A program made the position numbers and the translations under genes. A stretch of DNA of 64,000 nucleotides from SLST01 sp046538735 (GTDB taxonomy: Bacteria > Spirochaetota > Spirochaetia > DSM-27196 > SLST01): assembly GCA_046538735.1 (NCBI GenBank), contig JBKHII010000005.1, positions 22,535 through 86,534 on the forward strand, read 5' to 3'. The notes beneath the pieces were generated by a model that was given only the letters and a program-made list of their open reading frames with translations, was not told the DNA's origin and did not search any database. Shown here piece after piece: positions 1 through 8,500 of this stretch (the first letter of the stretch is position 1; the number at the start of each line of letters is the position of its first letter).

Positions 1-5
1 ACGTC

Positions 6-833
6 TCAGCGGTCGACCTCGGTCTCCTTCGCGGCGTTCCAGAGCTCGTCCATCGCGTCGAGCTCGTCGGCCGAGAGCGCTCTGCCTTGGGCCGACATCT
101 CGGTCTCCATATGCCGGAAACGGCGCACGAACTTCGCGTTCGCTCGATTGAGCGCGGTGGAGGGATCGACCCCAAGGTAGCGCGCGAGGTTGACCGCGCT
201 GAACAGCATATCGCCGATCTCGGATTCGAGCTCGGGCGTCGCTGAGTCGTCCGCGGACCGCCCCGATTGCAGCGCGGCGTCGCCACCGGCCTCGTGGAGC
301 ACTTCTTCGATTTCCTCGATCAGCTTGCGGCGCACGCCGTCCAGCGTTGGCCAGTCGAATCCGACCTTTGCCGCCTTACGCTGGAGCTTGTGCGCGCGTT
401 CGAGCGCCGGAAGTGCTCTCGAGACCGAGTCGAGGAGGCCGGTGGCGTGCGGTTTACCTTCCTGTTCAACCTTGATCCGCTCCCACTGAGTTACAACGTC
501 GTGTGTGGAGGAGACATTCGCACCGGCGAAGACGTGAGGATGGCGCCTGATGAGCTTGTCGGAGACGCCGGCGAGCACGTCAGCGACGGAGAACTCGTCC
601 TGTTCCTCGTACATCCGGGCGAGCATCGTCACGAGCATGAAAACGTCGCCGAGCTCCTCGCAAACGTCTGGAGGCGAACCGGATTCGATTGCTTCGATGC
701 ACTCGTACGTCTCCTCAAGGAGATTGCGTCGCATGGTGTGCGGGGTCTGTTCCCGGTCCCACGGGCACCCATCGGGAGCGCGCAGCCGGACGATGATCTG
801 GTAGAGCCGTGTGAAGGCGTCGTGCACGTTCAT
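6..833 (-). CDS. mazG: MazG nucleoside triphosphate pyrophosphohydrolase
   Basis: Hydrolyses NTPs/dNTPs to the monophosphate and pyrophosphate, a cytosolic house-cleaning enzyme that also affects the ppGpp pool in other bacteria. The 275-residue length fits the two-domain (tandem MazG) form. The N-terminal domain shows DGCPWD at residues 21-26 followed by the metal-binding EETYE (40-44) and EELGD (59-63). A second related helical half follows after about residue 150, with EEIEE and ESEIGD motifs. It is the last gene before the left window edge on this strand. A promoter lies immediately upstream and would place the transcription start on the ATG. Family assignment is secure; substrate preference is not visible. 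Confidence 0.95.
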   Translation of the reverse strand: MNVHDAFTRLYQIIVRLRAPDGCPWDREQTPHTMRRNLLEETYECIEAIESGSPPDVCEELGDVFMLVTMLARMYEEQDEFSVADVLAGVSDKLIRRHPHVFAGANVSSTHDVVTQWERIKVEQEGKPHATGLLDSVSRALPALERAHKLQRKAAKVGFDWPTLDGVRRKLIEEIEEVLHEAGGDAALQSGRSADDSATPELESEIGDMLFSAVNLARYLGVDPSTALNRANAKFVRRFRHMETEMSAQGRALSADELDAMDELWNAAKETEVDR

Positions 834-868
834 AGCGGGACTCTACCGTGGAATACCGTCGGGCGCAA
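833..868 (-). promoter_or_regulatory. mazG promoter, leaderless start predicted
   Basis: Reading the minus strand: -35 TTGCGC (863-868), 17-nt spacer, -10 TAGAGT (840-845), then exactly 6 nt to the ATG of mazG. The predicted +1 coincides with the A of the start codon. There is no Shine-Dalgarno. Confidence 0.55.
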
Positions 869-1003
869 GGTCGTAGGGATGTAAGTAGACAGAATATGTA
901 TTATCGGAAGTACGAAGGGGTGAGCCGAGACGGGGCAAAACCGCGGACGGTGTTCGGCGGGCGCACCGCCCGCAGACAAAAGCATCGCTGCGGCACGGAG
1001 CTC
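834..1003. other. intergenic region with mazG promoter and a GC hairpin
   Basis: 170 bp without a gene. It holds the mazG promoter next to the mazG start and, at 957-973, a 7-bp GC-only stem (GCGGGCG/CGCCCGC) with a CAC loop. The hairpin lies 3' of the small membrane-protein gene but has no T-run on either strand, so I do not call it an intrinsic terminator. An AT-rich patch at about 880-905 may hold a second mazG promoter, but I could not fit a -35. Confidence 0.5.
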
Positions 1004-1291
1004 CTACGTGGAGTTCGACGAACTGACGAGCGCGAAAACGACCGTGATGAGGATCGATCCCACGACGGGCGGAACGATGTCCACCGTCCCGGCGATGACG
1101 ACGAGGTCGGGAATGCTCGAAAGGAACATCGTCTGGGCGAGTCCGCCCAGTACCGCGCCGATGACCCCGACCAATGCGGACGCGACGGCGCCCCCGAGAA
1201 AACGGATACGGAGGAGATAGTGCGCGGCGAGCGGCGGCACGGCGCCGGCGACGAGGTACGTCAGGAATGCGATCAGAATGGCTACGCTCAT
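1004..1291 (-). CDS. small integral membrane protein, three predicted helices
   Basis: A 95-residue, very hydrophobic protein with predicted membrane helices at about residues 4-28, 32-55 and 60-90. The layout, with a Gly/Ala/Val-rich middle helix (VASALVGVIGAVLGGL) and a C-terminal helix of the GSILITVVFALV type, resembles the GlsB/YeaQ/YmgE (transglycosylase-associated) family, but the match is by pattern only. The start codon overlaps the stop of the upstream lipoprotein gene, so the two are probably translationally coupled. I infer inner-membrane location; function is unknown. Confidence 0.7.
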   Translation of the reverse strand: MSVAILIAFLTYLVAGAVPPLAAHYLLRIRFLGGAVASALVGVIGAVLGGLAQTMFLSSIPDLVVIAGTVDIVPPVVGSILITVVFALVSSSNST

Positions 1292-2055
1292 TAGTATGGT
1301 ATGACGATTGGCTGGACGATTACCTCCGCTGAGGAATAGACCTCGGCGAAGTCTCCGGTAACGTAGTTGATGCCGTACGACACGGCAACGAGCCCGAGCA
1401 GGTATTGCGGGGTGTCTGCAGGGTCAGGTAGATCCCCTTGGGTGTTCGGATTGATCTCGTTCTGATCGAATCCGATGGGTGCATCGGAGCTCGGCCAGAA
1501 CTGCTCGTGGCGGTAGAGCGAGACGCTATCAAGCGTCACGCCGCCCCAATCGGCGATCGCAGGTCCGTCGCCCGCACTCGCGGGAAACGCGATATCGATC
1601 TGGAACTGCGATCCGCGCTGCGCGAGAGGCACCGCGAGGACGGGCCGCGACGTAAAGGTGGGCGATCCCGATTCGGTTCTCCCGTAGACGCGATGGTATT
1701 CTCTACTCGCCAGCGTGGACGCGACGGCGGACGGAGCCGCGTTCGAGATCGCGGTACGGTCGGCCGAGAAGGTGTTTCCATCCCGGCCCTGGTTCGTGTC
1801 CGGGTTGTAGAACTTGTAGAAGAGCTCGTACCCGAGAAAGCTGTCTATGCCGTTGACGGCGTCGTGCTCGACCTCGACGTCCGCCGGCGGACCGACCCGG
1901 CTGTCGAGGTCGGGCGGTGCAAGGAACACGAGCTGAGGGATCCCGCAGCCGGAGAGCGCGGCCGCGCAACCCCACCCTGCGACGACCAGGAAACGCGCGA
2001 GTATGTCACCGAGTCTGGGGCGTATCGTACTCAAGCTCGGCTTCCGTTGGCGCAA
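1291..2055 (-). CDS. putative lipoprotein of unknown function
   Basis: 254 residues with an N-terminal arginine-rich stretch, a hydrophobic segment (about 18-35) and a lipobox ending ALSGC at Cys37, predicting a lipid-anchored exported protein. The rest is polar and aromatic-rich with no motif I recognise. The chosen start is TTG at 2055, because GAGGG lies 6 nt upstream; a second in-frame TTG at 2034 is an alternative. The 5' end overlaps the 3' end of the CHASE2-cyclase gene by 50 bp, and the 3' end touches the small membrane protein, so the three form one coupled unit. The lipobox is seen; lipidation is inferred. Confidence 0.75.
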   Translation of the reverse strand: MRQRKPSLSTIRPRLGDILARFLVVAGWGCAAALSGCGIPQLVFLAPPDLDSRVGPPADVEVEHDAVNGIDSFLGYELFYKFYNPDTNQGRDGNTFSADRTAISNAAPSAVASTLASREYHRVYGRTESGSPTFTSRPVLAVPLAQRGSQFQIDIAFPASAGDGPAIADWGGVTLDSVSLYRHEQFWPSSDAPIGFDQNEINPNTQGDLPDPADTPQYLLGLVAVSYGINYVTGDFAEVYSSAEVIVQPIVIPY

Positions 2056-4465
2056 TGCCGCCCTCGATGTCCAGCAGCTCGTAGATGAGAAGCGGCTTCT
2101 GCTTCCCCTTCACCCGGATGAGATCGAGCTCTCGACCGACGGCCCGGTCCCGGATCTCATTCCAGGTGTTCTCGCTCACGATGACGTTCGTACCGTATTG
2201 CTTGTTGATTCCCTCGAGCCTCGCGCCGGTATTCACCTGGTCGCCGGCGAGCGTGTAGTTGAGCCGTCCGGCGCTGCCCATGTTGCCCACCGTCATCAGG
2301 CCGCTGTTCACGCCGATTCCGATGTTGAGCGGCTTGGGAGGCAGGAACGCCCACTCGGGATCGTGATCGCGGAGGTACGCCATGCGCTCGTTGAACTCGT
2401 GGAGTACCTCCATCTGGCGAAGCGCGCACTTGCAGGCCAGAATCCGGTGATCCTTCTGCGGCAACGGCGCCCCCCAGAAGCACATGATCTCGTCGCCAAC
2501 GTACTTGTCCAGCGTTCCGTTGTACTCAAGGATGACGTCGGTCATTGCCGTGAGGTACTCATTGAGGTACTTGATGAGCTGCTGAGATGTCAGGTTCTCG
2601 GACATATCGGTGAATCCGCGGATGTCCGAGAAGAGGACGGTGATCTCCTGCTCAACGCCGCCGAGTACCGGCGGTGTGTCGATGAGCGTGTCTACGACTT
2701 GCGGAGACACGTACTTACCGAACGTCTCGGTGATGAGCCGCTTCTCCTTGCCTTCGGTGAGCACCCGGTAGACGACCACGCTCACGAAGGTCAGAAGCAT
2801 TGCGAGCGCGGGCGTCGAGAAGTTCACGATGAGCGCCTGGGTGTCAAAGATGAAGGTCGTTACCAGGAAGAAGACAAAGATACCGAAGAGCGTTGCGATG
2901 AAGGGCCAGAGCGGGTTGCGAAGCAGGCCCGCGGTGATCGCCGCGAGAAGGACGGTCCCGATCAGGATCGAGAGGTCGATCCAGTAGGGCACCGGGCGCA
3001 GGAATTGATCCATGATGATCGTGTTGAGCGCGTTCGCGTGGATCTCCACGCCGTACATCAACCCGATCGGTGTGAGCTTCTCGTCCTCCGCCATCCCCTG
3101 CGAAAAGGGACCGACCATGAGGATCTTGTTGTCCGCCGCGCGCGTGGGCCGCCAGGTCGCGGGGTCGGGTCCTGCGACGCCACGAGCCGTATAGGCGGCG
3201 TACGATCGGATCGGAAAGGTCTGATGTCCGTCTCGCGACGGGCTCGAACGAGGACCCATGAAGTTGATGATCATCTCACCGTCTTCGTTGATCGGGATGA
3301 CGATGTCTTCCACGAGGCGATACTCGGCCTCGCGAACAATCTCGCCGGTCTCGTTGATCTCGGCGAAGCGTTCGGGGATGTAGTACGGACCCGACTGATC
3401 GGTCTCGGGATCGTACGCCTCAACATCCGGGATCGTGATGTGCTCGCCGAGGACGATTTCGAGATCGCTGAACTCCTTGTTGAAGTACTCGAGCGCGAGC
3501 GACAGCGTGATGCTCGGGATGAACTGATCCCGGAATTTCCGGACCACGTAGTAGGAGTCGTCGAACTCACCGTCGTTGTCCGTGTCCACGAGCGCGCGGG
3601 GAGCATTGCCCTCCATCGCGCGCTCGAGCCGAACGAGCGATTCTTCGGTCACGGGGTACTCGATATGGTGGTAGCTTCCGTCTCGGTCCATCCAGGCGAG
3701 TCGTTCGAACGACTCCGTATCGATGACCGTGGACGGTGAGAGCTCCTCGAGCCGGATCTCGTCCACGAGCCGCGAGACCTTGGCGATCAGCGGCTGTCGC
3801 CGGAAGACGGAATCCCAGTCCTGGTCGAAGTTGGCGTGTCCGTACCCCGCAGCCGTCCTGCCGTACGGCTGGAGCGGCGGCTCAATGCCGAAGTAAGCGC
3901 GCATCCTCTCCCAGTCGCCCTCGATTTGGGTGATCTCTCCCACATGGTCGAAGAGCGCTTCGTGTCGTGCGAAGTACTCGTCCTCGGCGGTTGGCGGTGG
4001 GAACTCGTTCGCGAGCACCGTCTCGATGAAGACCCGCCCGCTGCCCTGCATCGCCTCGATCATCATCGCGTCGCTGTAGGCGTTGTCGGACGGCTCCACG
4101 AAAAAGAAGTCGAGGAAGAGCGCGCGCTCACGGTTCGTTTGGTCCGATATGCGTGCGAACGAGTTGATGAGATCTGCGTGCCGCCATCGCGGCCACGGCC
4201 AGCGGCCGAACTGATTGAGGCTGTTCGTGTCTACGGCGATGATCTCGATGTCCCGACTGATCGAGGGATTGAGCGCCTGGTAGACGACGCCTTCCTGGTC
4301 GCGACGCCCACGGAACGCCTGCTTCAGTGTGAAGTGTGCGGTGAGGAGCTTGCGCTCCAGTCGTATCGGCACCTGCGTCGTGAAGTTCAGAAGAAGGAAA
4401 ACGCCGATCACCAAGGCTCCGATGATCAGCGCGAAATAGCGGGTTTTCAGGATACTCGCAGCCAC
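2006..4465 (-). CDS. CHASE2-domain adenylate cyclase, class III
   Basis: Membrane sensor that should make cAMP from ATP. It has one N-terminal helix (about 10-28), a large extracytoplasmic CHASE2 sensor region (about 30-480), then a block of three hydrophobic segments (about 490-575) and a C-terminal class III cyclase domain (about 600-800). Catalytic residues are present: metal-binding D614 in FSDIRGFT and D658 in KYVGDEIM, Lys654 and Asp742 in the ATP-selecting positions, and N745/R749 for the transition state. The start is GTG, preceded by AGGGGG. It follows a TPR gene and a sigma-54 activator on the same strand. The ligand of the CHASE2 domain cannot be read from sequence. Treponema genomes carry a similar protein. 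Confidence 0.92.
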   Translation of the reverse strand: MAASILKTRYFALIIGALVIGVFLLLNFTTQVPIRLERKLLTAHFTLKQAFRGRRDQEGVVYQALNPSISRDIEIIAVDTNSLNQFGRWPWPRWRHADLINSFARISDQTNRERALFLDFFFVEPSDNAYSDAMMIEAMQGSGRVFIETVLANEFPPPTAEDEYFARHEALFDHVGEITQIEGDWERMRAYFGIEPPLQPYGRTAAGYGHANFDQDWDSVFRRQPLIAKVSRLVDEIRLEELSPSTVIDTESFERLAWMDRDGSYHHIEYPVTEESLVRLERAMEGNAPRALVDTDNDGEFDDSYYVVRKFRDQFIPSITLSLALEYFNKEFSDLEIVLGEHITIPDVEAYDPETDQSGPYYIPERFAEINETGEIVREAEYRLVEDIVIPINEDGEMIINFMGPRSSPSRDGHQTFPIRSYAAYTARGVAGPDPATWRPTRAADNKILMVGPFSQGMAEDEKLTPIGLMYGVEIHANALNTIIMDQFLRPVPYWIDLSILIGTVLLAAITAGLLRNPLWPFIATLFGIFVFFLVTTFIFDTQALIVNFSTPALAMLLTFVSVVVYRVLTEGKEKRLITETFGKYVSPQVVDTLIDTPPVLGGVEQEITVLFSDIRGFTDMSENLTSQQLIKYLNEYLTAMTDVILEYNGTLDKYVGDEIMCFWGAPLPQKDHRILACKCALRQMEVLHEFNERMAYLRDHDPEWAFLPPKPLNIGIGVNSGLMTVGNMGSAGRLNYTLAGDQVNTGARLEGINKQYGTNVIVSENTWNEIRDRAVGRELDLIRVKGKQKPLLIYELLDIEGGIAPTEAELEYDTPQTR

Positions 4466-4492
4466 GTACGCCCCCTGAGGATGCGGGTCGGG

Positions 4493-5203
4493 CTATTCGC
4501 CGATTCGCCCCTCAACAGTCAGCGTGATTATACGGTTGCGGGCAAGGTTTGTCCAACTGCTTGCGGGATAATCGTCTACGAGTGTACGGTACGCTTCGGC
4601 GGCCTCCGCGACGTTATCTGTGCCTTCGAGTATCCGGCCGATCGAAAAGAGCGCCCGGGGTACCTCCGCGCTCTGCTCCGCGTAGTCATGCACGATGCGA
4701 CGATGGAGCTCCAGTGCGCCGTCCGCGTTTCCCGCCTCCTCGGCCGCAACCGCCGCGTCCATGAGCGAGACCGGAGCGAGGTACGTCTCCGGGAAGAGAT
4801 CGGCCACCTCTACGTAGCGATCCGACGCTTCCTGCCATCGTTCGAGCTGGGCGAGTGCGCGTGCATCGATGATGCGGGCACGAGCGGCCGCGTAGGTTCG
4901 CGGGTAGTCGTCGATGAGTTGTTCCAGCTCGGCCGAGAGTGCGTCGTACGCCTCGGGCTGCTCCGCGTCTTCGAGCGCGAGCCAGTCGTCGAACTCATCC
5001 TGCAGATCCTCCACGGTGGTCAGCGCGGCCTCGTTTCGGTTGCTCTGCACGGTGAGCACGACGATGAGCGCTACGACCGCAACGGCGATGACGGCGATGG
5101 CAACGAGCATCGTCGTTCGGTGCCTCGCGAGAAAGTTCATGACGACCGTCGCGGGCCGGCGTTCAGGCGATTCGGCGGTCGCCTCCTTGTGAAGGTGCTT
5201 CAT
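4493..5203 (-). CDS. TPR protein with one N-terminal membrane helix
   Basis: 236 residues: a short basic cytoplasmic head, one membrane span at about 32-52, then helical TPR-like repeats (about 60-225) of the YfgM/BamD-like tetratricopeptide type facing the periplasm. A Shine-Dalgarno GAGGAG sits 7-8 nt before the ATG. The gene lies 10 bp downstream of the sigma-54 activator and 27 bp before the CHASE2-cyclase, suggesting co-transcription. I infer a scaffold or chaperone role at the inner membrane; the sequence does not identify the partner. Confidence 0.8.
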   Translation of the reverse strand: MKHLHKEATAESPERRPATVVMNFLARHRTTMLVAIAVIAVAVVALIVVLTVQSNRNEAALTTVEDLQDEFDDWLALEDAEQPEAYDALSAELEQLIDDYPRTYAAARARIIDARALAQLERWQEASDRYVEVADLFPETYLAPVSLMDAAVAAEEAGNADGALELHRRIVHDYAEQSAEVPRALFSIGRILEGTDNVAEAAEAYRTLVDDYPASSWTNLARNRIITLTVEGRIGE

Positions 5204-5213
5204 TCATTGCTCC

Positions 5214-6722
5214 TCAGCGGGTGATATCGAGTTCCTTGATCAACCGGGAGAGATAGGTTCGTTGAATGCCAAGAACCTTGGCAGTTTCGGTCTGATTCCA
5301 GCCGTGGGTGCGGAGCGCGCTCTCGATGAAGTGCCTCTTGAAGAGCGTTGTCGCTTCCTTCAACGGACGTTCGGCGTAGTGGTCCTCGCCCACTGCATCG
5401 CCGGTCTGGAGAATCAGGTCGCTCGGCGTGATGTGATCGCCGTTGCAGATGACCACGGCTCGCTCGATCGCATTCTCGAGCTCACGGACGTTGCCCGGCC
5501 ACGTGTACGAGAGCAGCGCTTCCATCGCCTGGTCGGTGAAGCCTCGGACGGTCTTCTTCGTCTCGCGACGGAACCGTTGCAGGAAGAAGTGCGCGAGCTC
5601 GGGGATGTCCTCCTGGCGCTGGCGCAGCGGTGGAATGTGAAGCGGGAGGACATTGAGCCGGTAGTAGAGGTCGTTTCGGAAGCTCCCCTGCTCCACCGCC
5701 TGCTCGATGTCGCGGTTGGTCGCGGCGATGATCCGGACGTCCACGGTCACCGGCTCGCTCGAGCCGAGGCGCTCGAAGGTGCGCTGCTGGATCACGCGGA
5801 GCATCTTCGCCTGGATGGTCAGCGGCAGCTCGGCGATCTCGTCCAGGAAGATGGTTCCGCCGTCGGCGAGCTCGAAGCGGCCGCGACGGTTGCTGCTTGC
5901 GTCCGTGAAGGCTCCCTTCACGTGCCCGAAGAGCTCGCTCTCGAGGAGCGGCTCGGGAAGCGCGGCGCAGTTGACGCGAACGAGCGATTTGCTCGCGCGC
6001 TTGCTCTGCAGGTGGATCTGCTCGGCGAAGAGCTCCTTGCCCACCCCGCTCTCTCCAAGGATCAGCACCGAGCTGTCCGTTTGAGCTACCCGCGACACGA
6101 GGTCGAGCTTCTCCTTGATCGCTCTGCTCGAGCCCACGAAGGTGTGGTACCCGCGGTCGGTGACGATCTGGTCCTGGAGGCTCGTGATTTCGGCGCGGAC
6201 CTGTTCGAACGATTTCGCGTTCTGGATTGCGAGCGCAGCCTGGTTGGCGAAGATCTCGAGCCAGAGGCGGTCCTCCTCGTCGAAGTCCTTGCCGTCGCGC
6301 TTGTTGAGTATCTCTATGACGCCCACGCACTTGTTTCGGATGCGCATTGGCACGGCAAGGATCTGCTGCGTGGTGTAGCCGACTTTCTTGCTGATATCGC
6401 CGAAGTAGCGGGGGTCCTGGCTGACGTCGTTCACGATGAGCGACCGGTTGTGCTCGAACACCCAGCCGGCGATACCCTCGCCCTTGTTGAGCGTCATCTT
6501 CTGCACATCCTCGCCCTTGGATCCAAGCGCGATCTCGAAGTAGAGGCTCTCGTTGTCCGGACCCACGAGCAGGAGCGAGCTCGCCTCGCCCTCGGTGAGC
6601 CGCGTTGCCGACTCGAGAATCCGGGTCAGCAGCGTTCGCGACTCAGAGTAGTCCGAGTTGATGAGCGCATTCAATTCGATGAGCGTGTCGAACTTCTGCG
6701 GGTCAACCGGGCTCTTGAACAT
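5214..6722 (-). CDS. sigma-54-dependent transcriptional activator with GAF sensor (NifA-like)
   Basis: 502-residue bacterial enhancer-binding protein. Domains in order: GAF sensor (about 20-170), AAA+ ATPase (about 195-425) with Walker A GESGVGKE (223-230), Walker B FLDE (292-295) and an R-finger region, then a Fis-type helix-turn-helix (about 460-500, NQTETAKVLGIQRTYL). The sigma-54 contact loop reads GAFTDA (270-275) instead of the textbook GAFTGA. The order GAF-AAA-Fis is that of NifA; the bound ligand is unknown. No clear Shine-Dalgarno precedes the ATG. It sits between rpsA and a TPR/cyclase group, so target genes cannot be assumed to be the neighbours. Confidence 0.93.
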   Translation of the reverse strand: MFKSPVDPQKFDTLIELNALINSDYSESRTLLTRILESATRLTEGEASSLLLVGPDNESLYFEIALGSKGEDVQKMTLNKGEGIAGWVFEHNRSLIVNDVSQDPRYFGDISKKVGYTTQQILAVPMRIRNKCVGVIEILNKRDGKDFDEEDRLWLEIFANQAALAIQNAKSFEQVRAEITSLQDQIVTDRGYHTFVGSSRAIKEKLDLVSRVAQTDSSVLILGESGVGKELFAEQIHLQSKRASKSLVRVNCAALPEPLLESELFGHVKGAFTDASSNRRGRFELADGGTIFLDEIAELPLTIQAKMLRVIQQRTFERLGSSEPVTVDVRIIAATNRDIEQAVEQGSFRNDLYYRLNVLPLHIPPLRQRQEDIPELAHFFLQRFRRETKKTVRGFTDQAMEALLSYTWPGNVRELENAIERAVVICNGDHITPSDLILQTGDAVGEDHYAERPLKEATTLFKRHFIESALRTHGWNQTETAKVLGIQRTYLSRLIKELDITR

Positions 6723-6746
6723 GGTCGCGAGGCCGACCGGCGGCGC

Positions 6747-6782
6747 TCCTCGCGCTCAGTCCTTCACGGGCGAGCGCGAGGA
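6747..6782. other. 11-bp perfect inverted repeat between rpsA and the activator gene
   Basis: TCCTCGCGCTC at 6747-6757 pairs perfectly with GAGCGCGAGGA at 6772-6782, leaving a 14-nt loop. It occupies the 68-bp gap between the rpsA stop and the activator start. No T-run follows on the minus strand, so it may be an RNA-stabilising, processing or factor-dependent termination element rather than an intrinsic terminator. Confidence 0.6.
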
Positions 6783-6790
6783 CGACCCGT

Positions 6791-8500
6791 TCAGCCGTTC
6801 TCCTTGTCCTTGAGGATGTCGCCGAGTGTGAAGGTGGAGCCGTCTTCTTCCCCGATGTACTTCTGCATCTCATGCCGCTGTTCCTGGCGCGCGAGCTCGC
6901 GGACCGAGAGCGACAGTCGCTGCCGACCGGGGTTGATTTCCGTCACGACCGCTCGGATCTGGTCACCAACGTTGATCTTCTCAACGGCCTTCTCGAACGG
7001 CATCTCGCGCGGATCGGCAAGCTGCGACTTGTTGATCAGCCCCTCTACACCGCCCTGGACGCGGACGAAGACGCCGAAGTCCGTGATGCTGGTGACCTCG
7101 CCCTCGATGATGCTCCGTTCGGGGTACGCCTTGTTCAGGCTGTCCCACGGGTCTTCTGAGAGCTGCTTGATGCCGAGCCGGATGTTGTGGTGCTCGGGAT
7201 CGGTCTGGATCACGATGCACTCGATCTCCTGGCCCTCCTCGAGCGCGGCGCTCGGGTGCTTGTAGCGCTTGGTCCACGAGATGTCGTCCACGTGGAGGAA
7301 ACCGTCGATCCCCTCCTCCAGCTCCACAAAGGCTCCCGCGTTGGTGAGCTTCTTCACCGTGCGAGTGAGGCGCATGCCTTCCGGGTACTTCGCCTGCATC
7401 GTCTCCCACGGATTGGGGAGGACCTGCTTGAGCCCGAGCGACACACGGCCGGCCGGCACGTCGTAATCGAGGATCTTCGTCTCGACCTCGTCCCCGACCT
7501 TCAGCAGCTCCTTCGGGTGGTTGATTCGCTTCACCCACGAGAGCTCGGAGATGTGTGCGAGCCCTTCAATTCCCTCTTCGAGCTCGATGAACGCACCAAA
7601 GTCGGTGAGCTTGGTGACCTTGCCCTTCACGACCATGTCCGTGTTGTACTTCTCCTCGAAGTGATTCCACGGATCCTCGGTGAGATGCTTGAGGCTGAGG
7701 TTGATCTTCTGGTTCTCGTGATCCATCCGGATCACCTTGAGCGCGAGTTTCTGACCGCGCTTCACATAGTCCTTGGGCCGGTTGACGTGACCCCAGCTCA
7801 TGTCGTTGATGTGGAGCAGGCCGTCGAATCCGCCCAGGTCCACGAATGCACCGAAGGAGGTGAAGCTCTTGACGGTGCCCTCAACGACGTCGCCGATCTC
7901 CACGTGCTCGAAGAACTCGGTCTTCCGCTTGGAGGATTCTTCCTCGATGTAGTCGCGGCGCGAGAGCACGATGTTCACGCGGTTATCGCTGTAGACGCGC
8001 TCAACGTAGAACTTGCTCTTCAGGCCCACGTACTCATCCGGATTGTCCACGCGACGCACGTCCATTTTGGAGATGGGGTTGAACGCGCGCAGGTTGTGAC
8101 CCAGATTGATCTCGAACCCGCCCTTGATGGCCCTCGCTACCGTTCCTTCGACCGGTCTTCGTTCATTGAATGCATCCTTGAGCTCTTTCCAGAAGCGCTT
8201 CTCGTCTGCCTTGCGCTTCGACACAACGACACCGCCGCCAAGCGTCTCCTTGTTGAGCAAGACGACTTCGACGGTGTCACCTACCTGAGGTGACTCATCG
8301 AACTCCTCGGTAGGGACTCTGCCTTCCGACTTGTAACCGATATCGACGAATGTAGTTTCGGGGCCAGTCTGAATTACAGTTCCTTCAATCAGCTGTCCTA
8401 CCTCGAGTTCTTCCAACGGCTGGAGGTACTGCTCTTGAAGTGCCTCCTGCAGCTGCTGGTGCGCAGAGGTATCGCCGTTTTGTACGTCCCTGTCTGTCAT
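6791..8500 (-). CDS. rpsA: 30S ribosomal protein S1
   Basis: 569 residues with a series of S1 RNA-binding OB folds, at least six recognisable by repeated patterns such as SFGAFVDLGGFDGLLH, DFGAFIELEEGIEGLAH and GAFVELEEGIDGFLH. The length matches full-length six-domain S1 (about 557 in E. coli). S1 recruits structured mRNAs to the 30S subunit. The ATG overlaps the cmk stop by 4 bp; cmk-rpsA adjacency is conserved in many bacteria. AGGAG and AGGG lie upstream. The sequence just upstream, inside cmk (about 8500-8600), is unusually AT-rich for this genome and may hold an rpsA promoter. Confidence 0.97.
   Translation of the reverse strand: MTDRDVQNGDTSAHQQLQEALQEQYLQPLEELEVGQLIEGTVIQTGPETTFVDIGYKSEGRVPTEEFDESPQVGDTVEVVLLNKETLGGGVVVSKRKADEKRFWKELKDAFNERRPVEGTVARAIKGGFEINLGHNLRAFNPISKMDVRRVDNPDEYVGLKSKFYVERVYSDNRVNIVLSRRDYIEEESSKRKTEFFEHVEIGDVVEGTVKSFTSFGAFVDLGGFDGLLHINDMSWGHVNRPKDYVKRGQKLALKVIRMDHENQKINLSLKHLTEDPWNHFEEKYNTDMVVKGKVTKLTDFGAFIELEEGIEGLAHISELSWVKRINHPKELLKVGDEVETKILDYDVPAGRVSLGLKQVLPNPWETMQAKYPEGMRLTRTVKKLTNAGAFVELEEGIDGFLHVDDISWTKRYKHPSAALEEGQEIECIVIQTDPEHHNIRLGIKQLSEDPWDSLNKAYPERSIIEGEVTSITDFGVFVRVQGGVEGLINKSQLADPREMPFEKAVEKINVGDQIRAVVTEINPGRQRLSLSVRELARQEQRHEMQKYIGEEDGSTFTLGDILKDKENG

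Noticed and set aside
957..973. Hairpin downstream of the small membrane protein as an intrinsic terminator
   Set aside because: Perfect GC stem but no T-run; kept only as part of the intergenic description.
834..1003. tRNA or small RNA gene in the gap between mazG and the small membrane protein
   Set aside because: No cloverleaf, no GTTCNANNC T-loop and no terminator found when reading either strand.
2003..3739. A 578-codon open frame antisense to the CHASE2-cyclase
   Set aside because: Shadow of the cyclase; no domain, no ribosome site.
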